Shown here: piece by piece, positions 42,546-49,686 of the stretch
Layout of the letters: each line of letters begins with the position of its first letter
Position numbering within the stretch: the first letter of the stretch is position 1
From: Marispirochaeta sp.
GTDB lineage: Bacteria; Spirochaetota; Spirochaetia; JC444; Marispirochaetaceae
Direction of reading: 5' to 3'
Assembly (NCBI RefSeq): GCF_963668165.1
Contig: NZ_OY764209.1
Location: forward strand, 1,860,001 to 1,924,000
Length of the DNA: 64,000 nucleotides
Notes under the pieces: generated by a model
Database searches by the model: none
What the model was told of the DNA's origin: nothing
The model's input: only the letters and a program-made list of their open reading frames with translations
Made by a program: the position numbers and the translations under genes

Positions 42546-43796
42546 TCAGGAAAAAAGCTGCACCTCGACTTCGTCGTCCCCGTGCAGCCCGTTGGCATCC
42601 ACGGGAATACTGACGAGTCCGTCGGCATGTATCAGGGTAAAGATCAGGTTGGATTTGCCAAAGACCGGCTCTGCTGTCGGCAGTCCACGGTCCGTATAGA
42701 CAAGTTTTACCGGAACAAAGTCCGCTCTTCCTGCACTTGATGCGATCTTTCTGCCGAGCCGGGCGCGTACGGTCCGCTCCGCCGTCTTTGCCGGATACTC
42801 CCGCAGGCCCAGGAGTTTTCGCAGGACCGGCAGCAGGAATAGACGGGCGGCAACAAAGGCGCTGACGGGGTTCCCCGGCAGTCCGATAACGGGCTTCCCG
42901 TCGCATACAGCCAGAATGGTGGGTTTGCCGGGTTTAATCGAAACCCCGTGGACAAGGACCCCGGGTGAGCCGAGTGCGTCGATTACCTTGGCAGTTAGGT
43001 CCCGTACCGAGACAGAGGAGCCGGCGGAGATTACCAGGATGTCAGACTCCTGTAAGGCTGTTTGAGCGGCGGAGAGGATACGTTCATGGTTATCGGCTAT
43101 GATGCCCCGCCTGTCCGGCACGCCTCCGGCCTCCTCGACCAGGGCGGAAAGGGTGTAGCTGTTGATGTCCCGCACCTTGCCGGGGACAAGGGATGTTTCC
43201 GGCGGCAGAACCTCGTCACCGGTTGAGAGGATCGCGACCCGCGGTCTGGCAGCCAGGCTGAGCCGGGTTATTCCCAGGGCGGTGAGGCCCCCGATGTCCT
43301 GGGGCCGCAGACGCTGCCCGGCAGGAAAGATCAGGGACCCTTCGGCTACATCTTCACCAATCTGCACCGAATTTTCCCCTTCGGCGACGGAGCGCAGGAC
43401 TTCGATCTCGTCATTCCGGGACTTCTGGGTTTGTTCCACCATGACCACCGCGTCGGCCCCCTCTGGAATCATGCCGCCGGTATGGACCAGGGCGCATTCG
43501 CCTTTTTTAAAACGCAGTCCCGAGTCGGAACCCATGGGAACCTCCCCTGCAAGATGCAGGTAGGCCGGGAGGCCTTCGCTGGCGCCGTAGGTATCAGCTG
43601 CCCTGACGGCGTAGCCGTCCATGGTGCTGCGCACAAATGAGGGCAGCGCCTGTGGGGAGTGAAGGTCCTCGGCACAAACCCGGCCCAGGGATTCCGCCGC
43701 GGACAGAAGCTCACGGTCAAGGGGACCGGGAGCCAGGGAGGAAAGCAGAGCCTCAAGGGCATCCTCCGGACGGCTGAGGCGGAAGATCTCAGCCAT
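42546..43796 (-). CDS. moeA: Molybdopterin molybdenumtransferase MoeA
   Basis: Inserts molybdate (or tungstate) into adenylated molybdopterin. About 416 residues, normal MoeA length. Motifs: 'VRSTMDGYAVRAADTYGAS', 'DAVVMVEQTQKS', 'RVAILSTGDEVLPPETSL', 'VISAGSSVSVRDLTAKVI' and 'PVIGLPGNPVSAFVAARLFL'. The start at ATG 43796 overlaps the mog stop as ATGGCTGA; the longer frame to 43826 is unlikely. A second MoeA (the PBP fusion) lies directly downstream, so one may serve Mo and the other W. Confidence 0.92.
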   Translation of the reverse strand: MAEIFRLSRPEDALEALLSSLAPGPLDRELLSAAESLGRVCAEDLHSPQALPSFVRSTMDGYAVRAADTYGASEGLPAYLHLAGEVPMGSDSGLRFKKGECALVHTGGMIPEGADAVVMVEQTQKSRNDEIEVLRSVAEGENSVQIGEDVAEGSLIFPAGQRLRPQDIGGLTALGITRLSLAARPRVAILSTGDEVLPPETSLVPGKVRDINSYTLSALVEEAGGVPDRRGIIADNHERILSAAQTALQESDILVISAGSSVSVRDLTAKVIDALGSPGVLVHGVSIKPGKPTILAVCDGKPVIGLPGNPVSAFVAARLFLLPVLRKLLGLREYPAKTAERTVRARLGRKIASSAGRADFVPVKLVYTDRGLPTAEPVFGKSNLIFTLIHADGLVSIPVDANGLHGDDEVEVQLFS

Positions 43797-44259
43797 GATC
43801 GTCGCCGCGGAGCATCCGGATTCCATGTTCCAGTACCGGTATCAAGAGCTGCGTGCAGAAGCGGGCGGCTTTGACGGAGCCGGGAAAGTTGATAATAATG
43901 GTACTGTCCTTAATTCCGGCATAGCCCCGGGAGAATATGGCGTTGGGCGTTTCTGCGTACGATTTTGCTCTCAGCAATTCCGCGATTCCAGGCAGGGACC
44001 TGTCGCACCATTCTTCTGTGGTCTCCGGAGTTATATCCGACGGGGAGATGCCGGTACCGCCGGTTGTGAGAATATAGTCCGCATTCCTGTGAGCTTTATA
44101 GGCTGCAAGGATTGCATCGGCGTCATCGGGAACCATAGCGCTTTGTAGTACTGCAGAGGGATAGGCTTCGTGCAGCAGGGCCGCAATAGCCGGTCCGGAC
44201 AGGTCCTCGTATTCTCCCCTGGATGCGCGGTCAGATATCGTAATAACAGAGAGTTTCAC
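43789..44259 (-). CDS. mog: Molybdopterin adenylyltransferase, Mog/MoaB family
   Basis: Adenylates molybdopterin before metal insertion. The 156-residue protein shows 'ITISDRASRGEYEDLSGPAI' (about 6-25), 'YILTTGGTGISPSDITPETT' (about 80-99) and 'INFPGSVKAARFCTQLLIPV'. It overlaps moeA by eight bases downstream and the MOSC gene by 29 bases upstream. Mog and MoaB are close homologues; the gene symbol is by family. Confidence 0.9.
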   Translation of the reverse strand: MKLSVITISDRASRGEYEDLSGPAIAALLHEAYPSAVLQSAMVPDDADAILAAYKAHRNADYILTTGGTGISPSDITPETTEEWCDRSLPGIAELLRAKSYAETPNAIFSRGYAGIKDSTIIINFPGSVKAARFCTQLLIPVLEHGIRMLRGDDHG

Positions 44260-44671
44260 AATCGATTTCTCCTCTCTTCAGGACCCTGGCGAAGATTCCT
44301 TTGCGGGGCATCACGCAGTCACCGACCTTGCGGAAGACTTCGCAGTCGTGGTGGCAGGCTTTGCCGTGCTGAGTAACCTCCAGCACCGCGTTTCCCAGGA
44401 AGAGTTTTGTACCCACCGGGATGGAGGCAAGGTCGACCCCGCGGGTAGTAATATTCTCGGCGAAATCGCCGGCCTTGAGTTCGACACCCTTGCCCCGCAT
44501 GGTGTCGACATCTTCGTCGGCCAGGAGGGAGATTTGACGGTGCCAGTTGCGGGCGTGGGCGTCCCCCTCTATGCCGTGGTCCGGGCGCAGTACCGCCTGT
44601 TTAACCGGGGTTTTCTGCTCTCCCGCCTTTTCTGAAATATTAATCGACAGGATTGTAAAGGATTTTCTCAT
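44231..44671 (-). CDS. MOSC-domain protein
   Basis: MOSC domain of about 146 residues, the fold shared with the C-terminal domain of molybdenum-cofactor sulfurase. Visible blocks are 'VLRPDHGIEGDAHARNWHRQ' (about 36-55), 'GDFAENITTRGVDLASIPVG' and the conserved Cys in 'HGKACHHDCEVF'. Such small MOSC proteins accompany moa/moe genes and probably handle sulfur or the cofactor. Start at ATG 44671 overlaps the moaC stop as ATGA; the longer frame to 44752 lies inside moaC. Confidence 0.88.
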   Translation of the reverse strand: MRKSFTILSINISEKAGEQKTPVKQAVLRPDHGIEGDAHARNWHRQISLLADEDVDTMRGKGVELKAGDFAENITTRGVDLASIPVGTKLFLGNAVLEVTQHGKACHHDCEVFRKVGDCVMPRKGIFARVLKRGEIDCETLCYYDI

Positions 44672-45129
44672 ACGCTTCGGGTCCGTTCTTCCTTGGTTTT
44701 TTCCAGCAGCCGGATTTCGTCGATCCGCATGGACTTGTCCGCCGCCTTGCACATATCATAGATGGTAAGGGCGGCAACGCTGACCGCCGTCAGTGCCTCC
44801 ATTTCTATGCCGGTTTTGTCGGTACAGACCGCCCGGGAACGGATGTGCACACCCGTCTCGAAGAGTTCAAACTCCAGGTCGACATGGTCAATGGTGATGG
44901 TATGGCAGAGGGGAATCAGCGCGGCGGTCTGCTTGGCCCCGTTGATCCCGGCTATCTTGGCCGTAGTGAGGACATCACCCTTTTTTATGCCGTTTTTCCG
45001 AATAAGCTCTGCGGTTTCGGCCTGCATATGGATGCTTCCCGCCGCCGAAGCGGTACGCAGCACCTTCGGTTTTGCCGATACGTCCACCATGCGGGCGTTT
45101 CCGGCTGCATCAACGTGGGACAGTTCCAT
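44668..45129 (-). CDS. moaC: Cyclic pyranopterin monophosphate synthase
   Basis: Converts the MoaA product to cyclic pyranopterin monophosphate. 153 residues, typical length. Motifs 'MELSHVDAAGNARMVDVSAK', 'TAKIAGINGAKQTAALIPLC' (about 61-80), 'HTITIDHVDLEFE' and 'TGIEMEALTAVSVAALTIYD' with the active-site Lys/Asp environment are intact. It begins one base after the moaA stop and overlaps the MOSC gene. Confidence 0.94.
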   Translation of the reverse strand: MELSHVDAAGNARMVDVSAKPKVLRTASAAGSIHMQAETAELIRKNGIKKGDVLTTAKIAGINGAKQTAALIPLCHTITIDHVDLEFELFETGVHIRSRAVCTDKTGIEMEALTAVSVAALTIYDMCKAADKSMRIDEIRLLEKTKEERTRSV

Positions 45130-45130
45130 G

Positions 45131-45994
45131 TTATCCTCCGATTTCTATCATCGAGCGGTTTGAGCAGATACCGCCCCGCTCGGGTTTCATCAGGATTGTG
45201 GTGCGGATCGATTCGGCGATATTGTCCATGTTAACCGGGATTTCTTGATCCGAATGGAGACAGGGTTTCATCTTGCCGTCGGCGAGCAGACGGATTCTGT
45301 TGCAGGCGGAGCACCTGGGCGGCCGATCGAAGGTGTAATTGTCTTTCTTGTCCGCGCTCAAGCTGTAGTGGTTGATCAGCTGATGACGAAATCCATTCAG
45401 CCGGCAGAACTCCGCCAGGGCCGTGATCTCTTTATCAGAGGTATCGTCCATTACAACACTGTTTATCTTGATCGGGAATTCCAGTTTCCGTGCGGTTTCT
45501 ATTCCCGCCAGGGTCTCTTTAAGGTTTCCGACCCTGGTGATGCTGCGGTACTTTTCGGGATCCAGGGTGTCCAGGGAGATATTCATGCTGTCAAGGCCGG
45601 CGGCTTTAAGTTCCGCAGCCATGTTTGAAAGGAGTACCCCGTTGCTTGTCATTGCAAGATGTTCCAGTCCGGGGATGGCGTTAAGCATTTTAATGAGGTC
45701 GGTTATCCCCCTTTTGATCAGGGGCTCACCGCCTGTCAGGCGCACCTTCCTTATTCCCATGGAGACGGCGACCTGTACAATACGGGTAATCTCTTCAAGA
45801 CTGAGAAAATCCGAGTGTTTTTTCCGAGGGACCTCTCCGTCGGGCATACAGTAGGTGCAGCGGAGATTACACTTATCGGTTATGGAAATACGCAGATAGT
45901 AAATTTCGCGATTAAACAGATCTTTGATATTCTCTCCTTTCCAAACACAGGAGGCACGGCGGTTTCCCTTCGTACCCATCGACCGGCGAACCAT
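45131..45994 (-). CDS. moaA: GTP 3',8-cyclase MoaA (radical SAM)
   Basis: First enzyme of molybdopterin synthesis. The SAM cluster motif 'CNLRCTYC' follows 'YYLRISITDK' and 'VRLTGGEPLIKRGITDLI' is conserved; a second cluster is bound by 'CSACNRIRLLADGKMKPCLH'. The normal N-terminus would begin about ten residues before 'YYLRIS', near 45928, where the codon is ATC, not ATG, with AAAGGAGAG placed just as a ribosome binding site should be. The nearest in-frame ATGs (45979, 45994) add 17-22 residues. An IS110-family element lies immediately upstream and has replaced the native promoter region. Function is sure; the start is not. Confidence 0.88.
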   Translation of the reverse strand: MVRRSMGTKGNRRASCVWKGENIKDLFNREIYYLRISITDKCNLRCTYCMPDGEVPRKKHSDFLSLEEITRIVQVAVSMGIRKVRLTGGEPLIKRGITDLIKMLNAIPGLEHLAMTSNGVLLSNMAAELKAAGLDSMNISLDTLDPEKYRSITRVGNLKETLAGIETARKLEFPIKINSVVMDDTSDKEITALAEFCRLNGFRHQLINHYSLSADKKDNYTFDRPPRCSACNRIRLLADGKMKPCLHSDQEIPVNMDNIAESIRTTILMKPERGGICSNRSMIEIGG

Positions 45995-46058
45995 GGATAG
46001 AAATCCTGCAGGTCCGGCGGTTCGAAGAAAATCGTAGGGGCACCTCCTATGTTTTACG

Positions 46059-47150
46059 TCAAGACCCCAATCCAATAATTTGTAATTTATGATATTTCAG
46101 CTTCGCAAGCCTCTCTTTAAGCTGGCTATACCGATAATATGTCTTCTTTGTCACCAAGGTGTACAGAAGCTTTACTAATCTCCGAGCAATGGCAATAATC
46201 GCTACTGCTTTAGGTTTTCGAGTGATTAAAGTTTTGTAAGCCTCTTTCAAGTGCCCCCCACTTTTCGAACGCACCAGTGACCATGCTGCCTGTACGATCA
46301 CTCTGCGCAAATATGCACATCCTTGCTTTGATATTGGCCCCATTCGATGAGTTTCCCCAGAGCTATCGACCCGAGGTGTGAGGCCTGCGTAGTTTGCCAC
46401 CTGATCTGCATTCGCAAATCGACTTCCATCCCCTACGTAGGCAATAAAAGCCAACGCGGTAGCAGGACCGACTCCTGGGACAGACATGAGAATCCCAGTG
46501 TTCTTCTCGGATTCCAGGAACTGCTTTGTTTCCTGTTCTAAATCTTCAATAATCGCTTCACAGTAGGCAACCATTTCTATCAGTCGCCTCGCTTCTCGAA
46601 CATGCCGTCCGGTAAGAAGGGTCAATACGTTCTTCTCTCTGTTCGATGCCGTTTTTAGATCCGCTTTCGTTATCGTTGTAATACCCGAATCGAGAAACAC
46701 ACTATGGAGCCGGTTTATGTACCTTGTTCGGTCTGCTTTGTAAGTTGCCAGTTCGGCTACAACTGACCTCTCCTCTTCCTCTTTCTTCGTTGGCAACGGT
46801 ACGGTTGGCAATTCTTCTACCGGGTTCCGCTGTAACAGGCGGGCAATTTGTACTGCATCTTCCCTATCCGTTTTTTTCAGCGATTGGTAAATCATTGCAA
46901 GCTTCCCAGGGTTCAGAACAACAACATGGCACCCAACCCGGTCAGTCAGATATCGAGCAATATTGAACGCATTGTTCCCCGCTTCCAGTCCTACCAAATC
47001 ATCATTACCCAATCTCTTGGCAAGTCGCTCTAAGCCAATCCCATCGGCTTTTCCATTGAACTGTTGATTCTTGGCTTTCTCATCGAGAATCGCACACTGG
47101 TAAGTCCGTTTACCAAGGTCGATGCCTACATACCGAATCTTCTCTTCCAT
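46059..47150 (-). CDS. IS110-family DEDD transposase
   Basis: Transposase/recombinase of 363 residues, apparently intact. The N-terminal RuvC-like DEDD domain has the first Asp in 'RYVGIDLGKRTYQCAI' (about 10), Glu in 'LVGLEAGNNAF' (about 56) and the D-x-x-D pair in 'KKTDREDAVQIARLL' (about 95-98). The C-terminal Transposase_20 domain has 'SVPGVGPATALAFIAYVGDG' (about 220-239) and the conserved Ser region 'ISKQGCAYLRRVIVQAAW'. AAAGGAGG precedes its ATG. In this family an RNA encoded in the element guides target choice. Confidence 0.93.
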   Translation of the reverse strand: MEEKIRYVGIDLGKRTYQCAILDEKAKNQQFNGKADGIGLERLAKRLGNDDLVGLEAGNNAFNIARYLTDRVGCHVVVLNPGKLAMIYQSLKKTDREDAVQIARLLQRNPVEELPTVPLPTKKEEEERSVVAELATYKADRTRYINRLHSVFLDSGITTITKADLKTASNREKNVLTLLTGRHVREARRLIEMVAYCEAIIEDLEQETKQFLESEKNTGILMSVPGVGPATALAFIAYVGDGSRFANADQVANYAGLTPRVDSSGETHRMGPISKQGCAYLRRVIVQAAWSLVRSKSGGHLKEAYKTLITRKPKAVAIIAIARRLVKLLYTLVTKKTYYRYSQLKERLAKLKYHKLQIIGLGS

Positions 47151-47159
47151 TTTTCCCTC

Positions 47160-47427
47160 CTTTCGGTTATAAGAAGGACTGGGAGTCTTTGGTCAGACGC
47201 GAGTTACACCGTACTCCTATTCGCGGTTGCGCCGGTCACTCGGCGCACCGCTCTATGGTGTTCGGTGGCAGGTTTCAGTTAATCTCTAAAGCGAGGTCTT
47301 ATGCCTCCCGGTGCCCTCAACCTACCGCCGGCTCCCCAATCCCGTCAGATAGAGGATAACTCTCTGCGCCCAACCACGTAAATCATACAATCTCTAAAAA
47401 CTACTCGCGTTTTTAGAGGTGCCCTTA
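47160..47427 (-). ncRNA. Candidate bridge RNA region of the IS110 element
   Basis: About 270 bases of non-coding DNA lie upstream of the transposase and are rich in hairpins. On the minus strand these include a perfect 10-bp CTCTAAAAAC/GTTTTTAGAG stem (47392-47418) at the outer end, a long GC stem with arms GCGCCG/CGGCGC extended by flanking pairs (47223-47251), and a GAGG...CCTC stem near 47300-47315. In IS110-subgroup elements this position encodes the bridge RNA whose loops pair with target and donor. Loop-to-target matching was not done. Confidence 0.45.
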
Positions 47428-47478
47428 GTAATACTTATCATATATGATTTTTGAGAACAACGCCAGTCCGGGAGTTTA

Positions 47479-47784
47479 TTACCCCGGCCCCTGCCTGTAG
47501 TGGGCGGAGGCCTTCCTGCGGGTCAGACTGATACCCCCGAAACCGGAAATAATGGCGATATAAAAGCCGAAATCGTACCACCAGCCGCTGTTGAAGGTCT
47601 CATACACCCGCACCCCGGGGCTGAAAATCCCGGCAATAAGCGATACTGGTGCAATCCAGCCGTGCCAGATACCCATCAGGAAACCTGCCGGTCTGTCGCC
47701 GGCGAGTTGCGTTTCTCTGGGCAGACAGCCTGTAAATACAATAACTATGAGTATTGCTGAAACAAAGAGCAGTACTTTCCTCAT
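47479..47784 (-). CDS. Small predicted lipoprotein with two membrane-like segments
   Basis: Protein of about 101 residues. The signal peptide 'VLLFVSAILIVIVFTGC' ends in a lipobox-like F-T-G-C (Cys about 20), followed by 'GFLMGIWHGWIAPVSLIAGI' and 'YDFGFYIAIISGFGGISL', both hydrophobic. GGAGG lies before ATG 47784; the longer frame to 47835 is less likely. A similar small protein occurs in other bacteria, but I know no function. It lies between the IS element and the ugp operon. Confidence 0.6.
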   Translation of the reverse strand: MRKVLLFVSAILIVIVFTGCLPRETQLAGDRPAGFLMGIWHGWIAPVSLIAGIFSPGVRVYETFNSGWWYDFGFYIAIISGFGGISLTRRKASAHYRQGPG

Positions 47785-47887
47785 GATTCTTCCTCCTGTC
47801 CGGTGTTTAGCCTTCACCCTGTTTTGCGGCTTCAAGTAAAGACCCTCGCGGATTTATAGTATTTCTATTTCCGTGGAAGTATCAAGT

Positions 47888-48736
47888 TCATTTGTCCTTC
47901 TCGTTCATTCCCTCGATAAATTGTTTCTGCATGGTAATGATAATAAGAACCGGCGGTATCATGGCCAGCAGAGTCGCTGCCATCATAACATTCCATTCCG
48001 CCTGTTGATCTCCTGCGTTGAGCATATTGTAAATTCCAACAACTATTGTATGCAGTTGAGGATCGGTAGTTATAATAAGGGGCCAGAGATAGAGGTTCCA
48101 GCCGTAGATAAACAGGATTACTACCAGAGCGGCAGTAATGGTTTTTGTCATTGGAAGGAGAATCCACCACATAAAGGTTAATGGCCCCGCGCCGTCAATC
48201 ATGGCAGCCTCTGTAATTTCCTCGGGCACTCCCGCAAAGGTCTGCCTGTAGATAAAGGTAGCCGTGGCTGAGGCAATTGAGGGAAGGATTATCCCGCCGT
48301 AGCTGTTAAGCAGTCCCAGGGATGCAGTAATTGCATACGTGGGAATTATCCGCACCTCCAGGGGCAGCATGAGAGTAATGAGCACCATCCGGAAAAAGAG
48401 CTCTTTACCGGGAAATTTAAAAAAAGACAAGGCGTAGGCGGCCAGAAAACTGATGCAGATTTTCCCCGTTGTGATTCCCAGGGAAACAAGCAGTGTATTC
48501 TTAAGCATGGTAAGACCGGATGCTGAGAATTTGCCTGCCGACTGGGCCCCGGAAAAAATGGCAGTTTTCATATTATCCAGGAAGTGAGGGCCTGGAAGCA
48601 CGGGAACCGGCTTTTTTAATAGTGCAGTCATACTGTGTGTTGACCCGACAATGGTCATATAAACCGGGAAGAACATGATCACAATAGATAAAATCACAAT
48701 AACACGTATTACCCGGGTGGAGAAAGTCCTGTTCAT
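47888..48736 (-). CDS. ugpE: Glycerol-3-phosphate-type ABC transporter permease UgpE
   Basis: Second permease of the importer, 282 residues, six membrane segments. EAA loop 'EEITEAAMIDGAGPLTFMWW' (about 181-200) and C-terminal 'MQKQFIEGMNEKDK' are clear. It overlaps ugpA by four bases. The assignment to Ugp follows from the binding protein, which closely resembles E. coli UgpB. The ATPase UgpC is absent from the locus. Confidence 0.88.
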   Translation of the reverse strand: MNRTFSTRVIRVIVILSIVIMFFPVYMTIVGSTHSMTALLKKPVPVLPGPHFLDNMKTAIFSGAQSAGKFSASGLTMLKNTLLVSLGITTGKICISFLAAYALSFFKFPGKELFFRMVLITLMLPLEVRIIPTYAITASLGLLNSYGGIILPSIASATATFIYRQTFAGVPEEITEAAMIDGAGPLTFMWWILLPMTKTITAALVVILFIYGWNLYLWPLIITTDPQLHTIVVGIYNMLNAGDQQAEWNVMMAATLLAMIPPVLIIITMQKQFIEGMNEKDK

Positions 48737-49614
48737 ATAATCCCCTTCTTTCCGCTGCCCTTAAATTGGATGAGGGTGAAGCTGATTGCAATTATCATAA
48801 TGATCACCGATTGGGCCGATGCGCTGCCCAGGTTGAGCCCGATAAAGCCATCTGAATAAACCTTGTACACCAGATTCTCCGTGGCATGATTCGGCCCCCC
48901 GGAAGTAAGACTATGGATAGCCCCGAAAGAGTCGAAAATGGTGTAAAGCATGTTCATGGTGAAAAGAAAAAAGGTTGTAGAGGAAAGGAGAGGCTGAATT
49001 ATCCGGAAAAAGATTGAACCGCTTGAAGCCCCGGCCACCATGGCCGCTTCCATTAGAGACTTCGGAATTCCTTCCAGCCCGGCTAAGTAAAAAAGAAAAT
49101 TGTAACTGATCTGCTTCCATGAAAGGGCGAGAATCACCATGAAAACGGCCTGTTTTCCTACAAGCAGGGGGTCCCAGGCTATGCCGAGAAACGAAAGGAT
49201 CCACGGGAGAACTCCCAGGGTGGGATTAAAGATAAAGTACCAGATAACTCCGGCAACTGCCGGTGCCAGAGCATAGGGCCATATAATAAATGTCTGGTAA
49301 ACTTTCCGCTTCTTTAATTGAAAGACCAGCCAGGCCATGACCAACCCGCTGACCATGGAGATGAGGGTAATCCAGAATGAAAACAGCATTGTTGTCCCCA
49401 CAGCTGACAGATAAAGGGCATCCGAGAAGACGGCGAGATAGTTATCAAACCAGACGAATTGTGAACTCAGACCAAAAGGATCCTCAATCAGAAAAGATTG
49501 ATAAAAGGCCTGTAATGCCGGCCAGAAAAAAAAGAGGAGAATAATGATAAGTTCCGGCATGATAAGTAAATACGGCAAGAGTTGATTCTTGTATATAATC
49601 TGCTTGTCTTTCAT
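48733..49614 (-). CDS. ugpA: Glycerol-3-phosphate-type ABC transporter permease UgpA
   Basis: First permease of the importer, 293 residues with six membrane segments: 'LPYLLIMPELIIILLFFFWP' near the start and an EAA loop 'LMEAAMVAGASSGSIFFRII' (about 186-205). It lies 72 bases after ugpB, the gap holding a 10-bp hairpin, and overlaps ugpE. With ugpB and ugpE it makes the membrane part of a glycerol-3-phosphate or glycerophosphodiester importer. Confidence 0.88.
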   Translation of the reverse strand: MKDKQIIYKNQLLPYLLIMPELIIILLFFFWPALQAFYQSFLIEDPFGLSSQFVWFDNYLAVFSDALYLSAVGTTMLFSFWITLISMVSGLVMAWLVFQLKKRKVYQTFIIWPYALAPAVAGVIWYFIFNPTLGVLPWILSFLGIAWDPLLVGKQAVFMVILALSWKQISYNFLFYLAGLEGIPKSLMEAAMVAGASSGSIFFRIIQPLLSSTTFFLFTMNMLYTIFDSFGAIHSLTSGGPNHATENLVYKVYSDGFIGLNLGSASAQSVIIMIIAISFTLIQFKGSGKKGII

Positions 49615-49625
49615 GTTTATATCCA

Positions 49626-49658
49626 GCTGAACCGGCCCTGAGGCAGAACCGGTTCAGC
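49626..49658 (-). terminator. Intercistronic stem-loop between ugpB and ugpA
   Basis: GCTGAACCGG and CCGGTTCAGC form a perfect 10-bp stem with a 13-base loop. No T-run follows in the minus-strand direction. Like the hairpins at the other importers, it probably sets the ratio of binding protein to permease. Confidence 0.55.
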
Positions 49659-49686
49659 AATGCGAGGGTGTTTTATTCCTGTATGA

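Larger units (their letters stand above)
46035..47427 (-). mobile_element. IS110-family insertion sequence
   Basis: Element of about 1.4 kb with one DEDD transposase gene and a long structured region before it. Subterminal inverted repeats of 12 bp with one mismatch, TAGGGGCACCTC (46035-46046) and GAGGTGCCCTTA (47416-47427), mark the approximate ends. The true ends may lie some bases outside them. The long non-coding part is at the transposase 5' side, which is the IS110-subgroup layout, although inverted repeats are more typical of IS1111. It is inserted directly upstream of moaA. Confidence 0.75.
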
